Assembly (NCBI RefSeq): GCF_900120175.1
Contig: NZ_FQLF01000002.1
Location: 1,178,001 to 1,242,000, forward strand
DNA from: Oceanicoccus sp. KOV_DT_Chl
GTDB taxonomy: Bacteria > Pseudomonadota > Gammaproteobacteria > Pseudomonadales > Dasaniaceae
DNA: 64,000 nt
Direction of reading: 5' to 3'
The notes under the pieces were generated by a model, which was not told the DNA's origin, did no database searches, and saw only the letters and a list, made by a program, of their open reading frames with translations. Positions 42,283 to 51,091 of the stretch are shown here, in pieces. Every line of letters starts with the position of its first letter. The first letter of the stretch is position 1. The position numbers and the translations under genes are program-made.

Positions 42283-44149
42283 TTATTTGCGCAACGGTTG
42301 CACTATTTTTAATTGACCTTTACGCCAGGCAAGTAAGATAAGCAATATTAATCCAGCTCCCATCATCCCCGCCGCAGGAGGCAACGATTTTACTATCATG
42401 ACAGTGATGGTGGTTTCATGGGTCGCATTGGCGGCTCCAGAACCGTCATCCACTAGCAGCTTAATAAACACATCGCCACATACCGTATCACCGGCGCTAA
42501 ATGTTGCTGTGCCGTCACCATTATTATTTAAGGTTGGAGCGGTACTACTGCCCTCTTGCAGACAAGTGGAGTCACTAATTAAATAACTCCAGGTATACGT
42601 TAGCGTATCGCCGTTCTGGTCAGTGCTGGTAGCACCGGAGAGACTTACCTGGGTCAAAACATCTATGGTTAACGGGTCAGTCGAATTACCTGCTTGCGTA
42701 GCCGTAATTCTAGCGACTGGTCGAATATTGGCAGCCAAATCCGCAACTGTGAGCACCACATTATCCACCGAGCTGCTAACATTACCGTCATTCACCCGTA
42801 GCGATAGCACGTAATCACCATTCAAGTTCATGGTATTGAAAGAAGTCGTTGCGGCATCACCAGCATCATTTAAGGTAGTGGCTTCGGCACCTTCAGGGGT
42901 AGATACTATCGTCCAGAGATAAGTCAGCACTTCACCGTTGCTGCTATTGCCCGAAGCATTGGAGGTACTGGCCGAACCATCTAAAAACACAGTGGTATTG
43001 AACGTTAGATTGTCCTGATCAGCGCCGGCATTGGCCACTGGCCTGTCCTCATTGTCGCCCACACCATCACCATCACTATCCTGATATTCGCTGGCATCAT
43101 TAGGAAATGCATCATCTTCATTATCGCCATAGCCATCACCATCGGTATCAGTTTGTTCACCCGGATCAACGGGAAACGCATCGTCAGTATCAGGTACACC
43201 ATCACCATCCACATCCGACTCTTCAGGCTCTTCTTCCTCGCCATCAAACCCGCCACCTGACCCTGATCCACTGCCTGAGCCGGAACCACTGCCAGAACCT
43301 GAGCCCGAACCACTGCCCGAACCTGAACCTGACCCCGAACCACTGCCAGACCCGAACCATCGCCAGACCCCGAACCATCGCCAGACCCCGAACCATCGCC
43401 AGACCCAGTACCATCGCCAGACCCAGTACCTGGATCCAAATCAATATCGTTATCCGTGTCCGTGTCTGTATTGCCATTTGAATTGCCGCCACTAGAACCC
43501 GGCGCCAAATCCAACCCAATCTGCGAAATAACCGATCGCATATGCGCTACTGCCGCATCAGCGCTAACCAAAGTGGTGGTAGTTGCGCCGCTATTTAGCA
43601 CAAAACTTGCTACATCATCTGCAAAGGTGTCGCTGTAAAAATTGACAAACATATCCTGCGCAGCGCTGTGGCTGGCAGCAAGAATTTGAATACCGTTATT
43701 GGGATTGGCATCACTGTCCAGCGTCAGTAATAGCTGTGCAATCCTTACCGCTACTGGATCATTTTCATCGTTGCTCTCAACCATGTCTCTAGGCATAACC
43801 AGTCCACGCGCCCGCACGGGTGGCAGCTCTATGCCACCAATCGAAAAACTGACCATTTCACCACGCACGTAATCGTAATACCCATCTGCATTAGTAAAAC
43901 CTTGCTGGGATTCTGTTTGGTAGTAAATATTGGCTACCGCGCTATCGACAAACTGCCCGGACTGAATCTGACTGGAAGCGTCACTACTATCACTGTCAGT
44001 ACTACAACCCGATGTTACTAACGCGGAATTACAATTGCTTTCACCCCCACCGCCCTACAGCCGGCTAACATCGACACCATTACTCCGAGCAACAGCAACG
44101 AAGGAGTGCGTAATGAGAGATATTTTTTATTATTCATCTTTTTTAGCAT
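42283..44149 (-). CDS. TSP3/PKD-type surface lipoprotein (two one-base breaks)
   Basis: Three frames join into about 622 residues: lipobox MVSMLAGC at the N-terminus, then a Ser/Asp-rich region, a (G-S/D-G) repeat linker, calcium-type repeats DxDGDGV.DxxDxFP, a PKD-like domain (RPVANAGADQDN...LDGSAS), a second beta domain, and a C-terminal hydrophobic anchor ending in a basic tail. One extra C (+ strand) is needed in 44044-44048 and another in 43351-43353 (a shortened repeat unit). Start 44149 or 44137. Likely a calcium-stabilised surface protein; both a lipobox and a C-terminal anchor are present, which is unusual. Confidence 0.75.
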
Positions 44150-44455
44150 GGGTAACAAACCAAATAATCCTTGCCTGTAGTTATTGGTATACATTCGCGT
44201 AATCGGTGCCGGGCAAAGATGGAAAACACCGGACATACAAACATCCAAATATGCCAGAAAAATACTTGTCAGGAATTTTCTATCGCCACCCTACGCTTTA
44301 TTCATTGCAACACTATAGAAATTTCGTTACGGACTGATGACAAAATTAATAAACAGTGAAACTTTTAAGAAAATTTCTATGAAAAAACAGGTCAATTATT
44401 TATATACAGGTAAACAATGCCTTGAGATCACCAAAAACACCGGTAAGTATTTGAT
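44150..44455. other. gap, nothing recognised
   Basis: A 306-base A+T-rich gap between the PKD-type lipoprotein and the VPLPA-tailed gene. No supported frame, repeat or terminator. Confidence 0.45.
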
Positions 44456-45052
44456 TTACACTGGACGCTTACGTAACCACATCACTGCCGTCAGTGCCGA
44501 AGCAAACAACCAGCCCGCCGCAGGTAATGGCACTTCCATTGAGCCGGCTATATCCATCACATAGATATTACCCATAGTGTGAAAGTGTTGAATAATGTGG
44601 CTAGTGTCGGCAGTAATCAGATAATCAACCATTAAATGATTATTAGTGAAGCCTATACCCTCACTAAAATCCCAATCGGCAAAATCTGGCATAACAAAAT
44701 CAAGCGGCCTGGCATCGCCAAAATAAACACTGCCTTGTTGATCAAAAACCAGTCCATTCATCATATTCTGGTAAAAATAATCACTATCGATATAAATATC
44801 ACCGGTACCAAATAACTGATCGCCAAACAAACCAGGTACCGTAAGATCCAAATTAAGGTCCAGTCGCTCGATCACATTATTGGCCAATAAACCAGGCAGC
44901 ACTGCCAAGCGATATAAACTAGCACTTTTATCGACATGATAGTTATTAAAACAGCCAACCCCCGAACCCAAACAAATGGATTTGGAATTAGCTGAAAAGG
45001 AAAGCATTAATAAAAACGTTAAAAAAGTTACACGCAATGGTAAGGTATACAT
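44456..45052 (-). CDS. exported protein with VPLPA-type C-terminal sorting signal
   Basis: A 198-residue protein with signal peptide (MYTLPLRVTFLTFLLMLSFSA) and a C-terminus VPLPAAGWLFASALTAVMWLRKR, the VPLPA/PEP-CTERM pattern: motif, single membrane helix, basic tail. Such tails are recognised by exosortase for surface display or release. The central part has a double Cys (CLGSGVGC) and beta-rich sequence without known family. No exosortase gene is in the window. Confidence 0.85.
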   Translation of the reverse strand: MYTLPLRVTFLTFLLMLSFSANSKSICLGSGVGCFNNYHVDKSASLYRLAVLPGLLANNVIERLDLNLDLTVPGLFGDQLFGTGDIYIDSDYFYQNMMNGLVFDQQGSVYFGDARPLDFVMPDFADWDFSEGIGFTNNHLMVDYLITADTSHIIQHFHTMGNIYVMDIAGSMEVPLPAAGWLFASALTAVMWLRKRPV

Positions 45053-45255
45053 GAGAAAATCCTCTCGGGAGTATAATTATTGAACACCCGAATGTAGAGG
45101 ATTTTTGTTGCAGAAAAATAGTACTTTAATGAAAATTAAATTACATTTTTATAAAATATGATGAAATTTTAAATACATTAAAAATCTTTTTTTAATATTA
45201 AAAATACAATTTTAATTACAAAAATATGTGAAAAAGCTAAAAGAAAAATAGTCCA

Positions 45256-45714
45256 CTAGGCATACACACTATTTTCTTCTTCCCGGAAAACACAATACTG
45301 CTTCTTCAAGTAGCTCTTAAGGGAACTCAAAATATCATCATCGGCTATGTCTTCTCCTCGCTCACGTAATTGAGTAATCAAATAACGTTCATTCATCGAT
45401 GCCATACAAACCAACTCAATATCCATCATCGCCACCCGGTTATCAGCAGCAACACCTTCATTAACAATTCTGTCGAGGATATGAGAATCGAATTCAAAAT
45501 ACCTCAGCAAATCACTGCCCGCATCCAGCACAGCTAACAGAAAATCAATACCTTTTATATCTTGCCGCATCAGCGGCATTAATTGTGTCAGTGTCATTTT
45601 CACTGCATATCGGAACAAATCTGAATCCTTTATACCCAGTTTACCGGACACCTCCTTTATGCGTCGCAGATCAGACTCCAGTAAGCGCACTGAAATATTC
45701 TTTTTATTGACCAT
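45256..45714 (-). CDS. small ribbon-helix-helix-like protein in the adhesin operon
   Basis: A 152-residue cytosolic protein. The first 40 residues, NISVRLLESDLRRIKEVSGKLGIKDSDLFRYAV, have the beta-helix-helix pattern of RHH DNA-binding proteins; the remainder is helical with no recognised family. GGAGGA precedes ATG 45714, which lies inside the end of the coiled-coil gene (11-base overlap), so it is cotranscribed. It could be an autoregulator of the operon (inference). Confidence 0.7.
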   Translation of the reverse strand: MVNKKNISVRLLESDLRRIKEVSGKLGIKDSDLFRYAVKMTLTQLMPLMRQDIKGIDFLLAVLDAGSDLLRYFEFDSHILDRIVNEGVAADNRVAMMDIELVCMASMNERYLITQLRERGEDIADDDILSSLKSYLKKQYCVFREEENSVYA

Positions 45715-46345
45715 TAGCGTTATCCTCCATCATCAAACTGACTGGCTGAATTTGATGACCCATCAAATCAAGATTAAGGTCTTCCAGTCGGTAGCGATAA
45801 TCCTGCACCATATTTTCCATTTTCACGGCCTTAAGTCCAAGAACAGGTTCTTTTTGCATCACCGCATCCCATGCCGACTTGTTATTGTAGTAGGACAACA
45901 GCTCAATATTAATGTCATACATTTTGCTGTTATTGGCATAACAAAGATTGAAGTTATCTGTTTGTCGCTCTAGGTTAGCTACTAAATTGTTAATGGTAGT
46001 TCCCGCATGCACTAATTCACTTTTGGTAGTTTGCAAAGCGTCCTTAAGTCTGGCGTGACTACCTTTCCACTCATCCAGATTACCGCGCAATTTTTTCTTC
46101 TCTCGCGCTGAATCTTGCTTTACATCGGCGAGTTCCTGCTCACTGGCTTCCAACTGTTGCTGCATGGATACTAATTGCTGCTGCAGTGACTGGTTCTCGC
46201 CATTCAGTTTTTTCAACATCATCTGGGCACGCTCCAGTGCCTGTTTGTTAACATCCTGCCCCCAGCTAGGCATGGCTAATAGTGCAGACAACAATAGCGC
46301 TCCTGATAAAACCGGTTTGAAAAAAAACAACTGTCTACTCAACAT
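45704..46345 (-). CDS. exported coiled-coil protein
   Basis: About 213 residues: signal peptide ending in MPSWGQ, then a long heptad-rich coil from residue about 30 to 125 (QQQLVSMQQQLEASEQEL), followed by a region with one Cys and helices. This resembles the coiled-coil periplasmic proteins that accompany TonB-ExbBD and porin genes in adhesin clusters. The frame can also start at ATG 46360, which overlaps the porin stop (TAATG); GAGGG favours 46345. Confidence 0.75.
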   Translation of the reverse strand: MLSRQLFFFKPVLSGALLLSALLAMPSWGQDVNKQALERAQMMLKKLNGENQSLQQQLVSMQQQLEASEQELADVKQDSAREKKKLRGNLDEWKGSHARLKDALQTTKSELVHAGTTINNLVANLERQTDNFNLCYANNSKMYDINIELLSYYNNKSAWDAVMQKEPVLGLKAVKMENMVQDYRYRLEDLNLDLMGHQIQPVSLMMEDNANGQ

Positions 46346-46359
46346 AGCCTTAGCCCTCA

Positions 46360-48021
46360 TTAAAATCGTGCATTGATATCCATTTGTACCGTATCTACAG
46401 CAACGTTATCCTGGGTTGCAGCATCAATTTCATCCGCACTTAACAACCGCATCGTAAACCAGGTATTATCTTTAAGCGCATAATCCCAACGCAAAATATA
46501 ACCTTTGGCATTGGTACCACCGAGCAGAAAATCAGAATCAGCAAAAGCATCGACCACCGCATCACCTTCCAAATGGCGGTAATCCAGAGCCACACGCCAA
46601 TTACCTCTTAAATTGAGACTGGGCCAACCCACCGCGATTCCAAACTGATAACCAATATCCCGCTCGGGAACAGACAGTGAAACATTCGATGGCGGCGCAA
46701 TCCGATTAAGCTCATCGGTATCAAAGGCGAGATTTTTAACCAGGTCGGCAGTTACCCACAAATGATGTGGTGCAAAACCGGCGTAGTCATATTCAATGGT
46801 GGCATTCAACAATTCATATTCCGAAGCAAGCGCAAAATATTCGCTATCGGGATCATTGTCATTTTTTATATCGTAGACCCAGTTACCAAACTGGAAGGAT
46901 TCAGGTGCAGTAACATCGTATAGATCGCTGTTTAGGTCATTGCGAATACCACTAATATTATCGTAGTAATAATACGCCAGACCTACCGACAAACGACTTT
47001 GGTTGTACCAGTCAAAATGGGTACCGATTTGAGCGGCATACAGCCATTTATCATCATTGGCCTGTTTATCTTCACCAGCAAACAACGCCTGGTTAATTTC
47101 GCCCAGAGGGAAGGCGCCAATAGTAATAAAAGGGTCCCACTGTTGGTCTTCCGAACCCAAATCATTATTGCGTAGAATATTCCAACGGCCGGCCACACCA
47201 TCAAAGTTAAGATCGCTATCCCACACAAGCTGCGTTGATAGAAAAGGATTTTCAAAGCGCCCGCCGACTAACATCACACTTTTTTCCATACTGGTATAGC
47301 GCAAATACGCCTGATCAAAATTGGATTCCCAGTTTTCACCATAATTACCCAGTGACTTATTAGTGGATACCGGGTTTTTGGTATTACCGGTTGCCAGACG
47401 TAATCCCGCTTCAATACCCTCGGTAACTTTGGCTTTCACTTTTAACCGAAAACGACCTCGCAGCCGGTTGCGATCTTCTGTTGTATTGATAAAGGCATCA
47501 CGACCGGCACTGATCCTGCCATCAGCACCATTCGACTCAGCCAGATCGTAGTAAACCAGCGCGGGATTCTCCTCATCAAAAAATGTACCTTCGTAGCGCA
47601 AACGGGCATCACCCTGAATAGAGATCTTATTCACCCATGCCGGCAAGGCGTTGGGTATTCCCCAGCGCTCGGTTTTAGCGTGTGCAACCACATCTTCTGT
47701 CACCTGTGTACGCACACCTTGCTCAACATCACGGCGAATTTCTTCTTTTACATAGGCCGGTACATAAGGCACCCGCACCACATTGGCTGAAGAATTATTG
47801 CTGGCAGCCACTGCCTGTTCATCACTGACCGGCGGGGTAACAGCACGCTGTTGGCGCTGCTGTATTTTTTCAATTAACTCGACCGCTTTTTCCTCAGAAA
47901 TCACTTTTTCTGCTACTAATAAATTCAGCAGATCAGTAGTAGTCAACTCCTGAGCTTGCAAAGCGCAATGATGGCCTGTAAAAAAAATGACTGCTGCAGC
48001 CAATGACCGGTATATTTTCAT
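46360..48021 (-). CDS. putative porin with N-terminal coil
   Basis: A 553-residue outer membrane protein: signal peptide (MKIYRSLAAAVIFFTGHHCALQ), an N-terminal helical part (LLNLLVAEKVISEEKAVELIEKI), a Pro/Ala linker, then a beta-barrel of 16-18 strands ending in VDTVQMDINARF with terminal Phe. It matches the putative porin family found next to filamentous-haemagglutinin/TonB clusters. It may form a channel for the exoprotein system or anchor it. Start 48021 is chosen for the signal peptide; a longer frame to 48045 exists. Confidence 0.87.
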   Translation of the reverse strand: MKIYRSLAAAVIFFTGHHCALQAQELTTTDLLNLLVAEKVISEEKAVELIEKIQQRQQRAVTPPVSDEQAVAASNNSSANVVRVPYVPAYVKEEIRRDVEQGVRTQVTEDVVAHAKTERWGIPNALPAWVNKISIQGDARLRYEGTFFDEENPALVYYDLAESNGADGRISAGRDAFINTTEDRNRLRGRFRLKVKAKVTEGIEAGLRLATGNTKNPVSTNKSLGNYGENWESNFDQAYLRYTSMEKSVMLVGGRFENPFLSTQLVWDSDLNFDGVAGRWNILRNNDLGSEDQQWDPFITIGAFPLGEINQALFAGEDKQANDDKWLYAAQIGTHFDWYNQSRLSVGLAYYYYDNISGIRNDLNSDLYDVTAPESFQFGNWVYDIKNDNDPDSEYFALASEYELLNATIEYDYAGFAPHHLWVTADLVKNLAFDTDELNRIAPPSNVSLSVPERDIGYQFGIAVGWPSLNLRGNWRVALDYRHLEGDAVVDAFADSDFLLGGTNAKGYILRWDYALKDNTWFTMRLLSADEIDAATQDNVAVDTVQMDINARF

Positions 48022-48093
48022 AATAAAAACCTGTTTATCTATCAATTTAATCGATGTTTTAATCTTGTTTTATTGCTCTCACCAAGCAGTCTG

Positions 48094-48734
48094 CTAAATC
48101 TTTGAGCTGATGCGAAATCGAAATCGATTATTTTCTTCTTCCAGCGGTTTGGATTTACCAATACCGCCCAACTGTTGAAAAAATCGATCCAGCTCTGCGG
48201 CTACTTTCTCGCCGCCCTCAATCAGGTCAATATCCACTTTGCTAAAATCTCCCGTCCCGGTCAGCCACACTGTGACAATGGCTTCATAGGCTAAAAACTT
48301 TAGCGTCTCGTCTTTCACCAACGCCTTATTAATTTCGGCCCTGACAGTGGCGGCATAACCACCCCGAGTAATCCACGGCCACCTTTTTTGGCCACCAAAC
48401 CAAAATCATCACCACCAGCTGAGCCATCAGCATCCACGCCCAGATCTTCGGAAACTGATTCCTCCGGTCCTTCATCAGGTAAAGACTCTTCCATTTCCGG
48501 TTCAATAATCTCTTCTTCTAACTCGGGTTTCTCTATTTCCGGAGGTGGCGGTGGTGGCGGAGGTGGTGGCGCCAACACTGTAATTTGTTGAATCCGTTTT
48601 TTTTGTTCCGGTGGTGCCTCTGGCAACAGTGACTTCAGCAGCAGAACCACAGCAATAAAAAACACCACTGCGATAAGCAACAAGCTCATACGACCTGCTT
48701 TTGATCGCCACCACTCTTTTGTTAATTTCAACAT
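48094..48734 (-). CDS. TonB-family energy transducer (one-base break)
   Basis: A 213-residue protein: short cytoplasmic N-terminus, TM about residues 16-36, Pro-rich stretch (ten Pro), acidic region, then a TonB-like C-terminal domain (YAATVRAEINKALVKDETLKF...AIVTVWLTGTGDFSKV). The frame breaks at CCCC 48362-48365; one extra base restores GGGYAATVRAEINKAL and links both pieces. Standard TonB C-terminal motif is shortened. It should couple the proton motive force from ExbB-ExbD to an outer membrane partner in this operon. Confidence 0.85.
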
Positions 48735-48775
48735 GGCACTACTACTTGCAACATGGATTCAAATACTCTGCTGTC

Positions 48776-49177
48776 TTACTTAACCAATTTTTGAGTAACC
48801 AAACCAAGCTGGTTGATCTCCACTCGACCTAATACATCCAGTACATCAACAACGCTTTGATACTGCACACTTGAATCGGCTTTCACTACTACAGGTAATT
48901 CAGGATTAACGGCTTTATATTGCAGCAGTAATGATTCCAGTTGCTCCAGCGTCACCGGGTAGGCATCGAGGAAAATACTGCCATCGGGAGTGATACTCAC
49001 CGCTTTGGTTTGTGGCTCTGCCAGGCTTGGCTTATCACTCGCCTGTGGCAAGTTCACTTCAATACCCTGAACCGATGCAGTGGTTAAAATAATAAATATC
49101 ACCAGTAACACATAGGATAAATCCAACATCGGCGTCACATCGGCTTCGTCATAAATTTTATCGTCGTCATCAAACAT
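48776..49177 (-). CDS. ExbD/TolR family protein
   Basis: A 133-residue inner membrane protein with one helix. The essential Asp19 stands in DVTPMLDLSYVLLVIFI as in ExbD, followed by the periplasmic beta domain (VNLPQASDKPSL, PVVVKADSSVQYQSVVDVLD). Forms the proton-driven motor with the ExbB-like neighbour 15 bases upstream. Confidence 0.95.
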   Translation of the reverse strand: MFDDDDKIYDEADVTPMLDLSYVLLVIFIILTTASVQGIEVNLPQASDKPSLAEPQTKAVSITPDGSIFLDAYPVTLEQLESLLLQYKAVNPELPVVVKADSSVQYQSVVDVLDVLGRVEINQLGLVTQKLVK

Positions 49178-49192
49178 GATTTGCTGCTCCGT

Positions 49193-51031
49193 TTATTTAG
49201 TGTTGCCATAATATTCAGCAATGCGAGTAACAAACTCTTCACCAAACACTCGCATTTCTGCCACATTGGCTTTAATCCGCGTTTGCAACCAGTTGTAAGT
49301 AAACATGGCTGGAATGGCGACCATCAAACCGACGATAGTGGTTAACAATGCTGCCGCCACACCCGGCGCAATCGCTGCAATATTGACATCACCGGTTGCA
49401 GCAATAGCAGCAAAGGTAATCATGACGCCCAACACGGTACCGAACAGCCCCAGGAACGGTCCGCCACTAATTGCTATCGTTAGTAATACCATTTGACTGT
49501 TCAGTCGCTGTAACTCGGTGACCATTTGACTATTAATGGCCGCCTTGATGGCGCTGATAGCACCATCACTCAAACCAGTACTTTGCGCGCCGACCGAGCG
49601 GCCGATACGGCTGTGTACTGACTGAATGCCACGGTGATAAACACGATAGAGGGGTGAACTTTGAAAATGATCGTGTTCACCAAATATGGCTTGAATAATA
49701 GGCGAGTCTTCCAGACTTTTATCATCCGGACTATCCTGCACATCCAGCATGCCCGGATCATTGTTCCCTAGCGCCCGGTAACCTTGCATAAAACTTAGAT
49801 TATCTTTTTTGACACTGCTGAGCATCAGCACTTTGCCAACCATCACAATCCAGCTCATCAAAGCCATTGCACCCAACAACACAATCACCGTCCAGCCACT
49901 GACATCGGTGCTGGTAAAAATAACAGTGAAAAAATTACTGCTATCACCACCTGCCCCTAATTGCTCGGCGGCAGAGTAAGTTAATAAAGGCGTATTTAAT
50001 TTTTGGCTGGACAACACCAGCTTCAGCCATTCATTGCTGCGAGCGATATTATCAATCCGCAACTCGTCGACATTGCCGGTAAATCCATGTTCGCCATCCA
50101 GGCTCGAACCCAGCGCCATAAAGCCGCTAAACGCCTGCAATGTCATCGCCGCGCGACTAACTTCTTCACCATCCAGCGCCAACACCATGCTGTCTGGATT
50201 CAGAGTCAAACTCAGAAACTGCCAGTTGCCGTGCTTGATCGCTGCCACTGCGGGAGTGGCTACTTGCTGGCCATCTTCCAACCGCAAACGCGCACTAATA
50301 CTATTGCCATTCAGTTCGACCACTAGTTCATTACCACCATCTGCTCGATGCAACAACCAGCTCTCTACCTGATTGCCCGCTGATTTCATCCACAAACTGA
50401 TTGTCATCCCTTGCTCAGCGCTTACCGCCAGTGATGGACTGTTGCTAAAAAGCATATTGGTGCCGTTAGCCAATGCAATATCACCGGCAATAACCCCGGC
50501 CGAACCGACCACACCACTATAAGAGCTGGCATGATTTTCATAGGCCGAAGCATCATGAGTCATCCCTGCAGCTTCACTAAAATGAAAAACCGCTGCGGTA
50601 TTTTTATCGTAACTAGCGCCGCTGTCGGTATTATTCGCAGCAGCATTATTGCCGTAATACATCCAGAATTTTCCGGTACTTATGGCCCCTTGCACATCCG
50701 GCAATTTGACCCAGATGTAAGCCAGCTGATTAATAAAATCCACCGACTCCACATGATGCTTTAATGGCGTCTTATCATCTGCGCCAACAAAGCGAATATC
50801 GGAAAGGTCTTCATTAACTAAAAAGAAATCCTGAAAATTTCCGCTGTGCAGTTTTACCAGTACCGTCATTTGCTGATGATTGCTGGAAATACCTGCCCCT
50901 GTTGCGGTGCTGGTATCCACCCCTAACGGCAACCGATAGGGCCACGCATCATTCCACCAGGCCAGTGCATCAACGCTCCACAGCAACAGTATTGTGCTCA
51001 ACAGCCGTTGCCAGGTTTTATTTAGTAACAT
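49193..51031 (-). CDS. fused DUF2341-LamG-ExbB (MotA/TolQ) protein
   Basis: A 612-residue fusion: signal peptide (LLNKTWQRLLSTILLLWSVDALA), DUF2341 domain (WWNDAWPYRLPLGVDTS, AYIWVKLPDV, FWMYYGNNAA), a LamG-like concanavalin fold (AAVFHFSEAAG, TISLWMKSAG, GFTGNVDELRIDNIARS), then a MotA/TolQ/ExbB proton channel (FLGLFGTVLGVMITFAAI and LLTTIVGLMVAIPAMF). The ectodomain would face the periplasm where a sugar or surface polymer could be bound. It is much larger than plain ExbB (about 240 residues) and forms the head of the TonB-ExbBD part of this operon. Confidence 0.92.
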   Translation of the reverse strand: MLLNKTWQRLLSTILLLWSVDALAWWNDAWPYRLPLGVDTSTATGAGISSNHQQMTVLVKLHSGNFQDFFLVNEDLSDIRFVGADDKTPLKHHVESVDFINQLAYIWVKLPDVQGAISTGKFWMYYGNNAAANNTDSGASYDKNTAAVFHFSEAAGMTHDASAYENHASSYSGVVGSAGVIAGDIALANGTNMLFSNSPSLAVSAEQGMTISLWMKSAGNQVESWLLHRADGGNELVVELNGNSISARLRLEDGQQVATPAVAAIKHGNWQFLSLTLNPDSMVLALDGEEVSRAAMTLQAFSGFMALGSSLDGEHGFTGNVDELRIDNIARSNEWLKLVLSSQKLNTPLLTYSAAEQLGAGGDSSNFFTVIFTSTDVSGWTVIVLLGAMALMSWIVMVGKVLMLSSVKKDNLSFMQGYRALGNNDPGMLDVQDSPDDKSLEDSPIIQAIFGEHDHFQSSPLYRVYHRGIQSVHSRIGRSVGAQSTGLSDGAISAIKAAINSQMVTELQRLNSQMVLLTIAISGGPFLGLFGTVLGVMITFAAIAATGDVNIAAIAPGVAAALLTTIVGLMVAIPAMFTYNWLQTRIKANVAEMRVFGEEFVTRIAEYYGNTK

Positions 51032-51091
51032 AATTATTTCCTTTCCGAGTCATTGCTCAAACGTAATATTTACAATATTTTATTGATGCGT

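Noticed and set aside
43250-43440. Tandem short repeats that might suggest a CRISPR array
   Set aside because: They are in-frame Gly/Ser/Asp codon repeats within the surface lipoprotein, without unique spacers.
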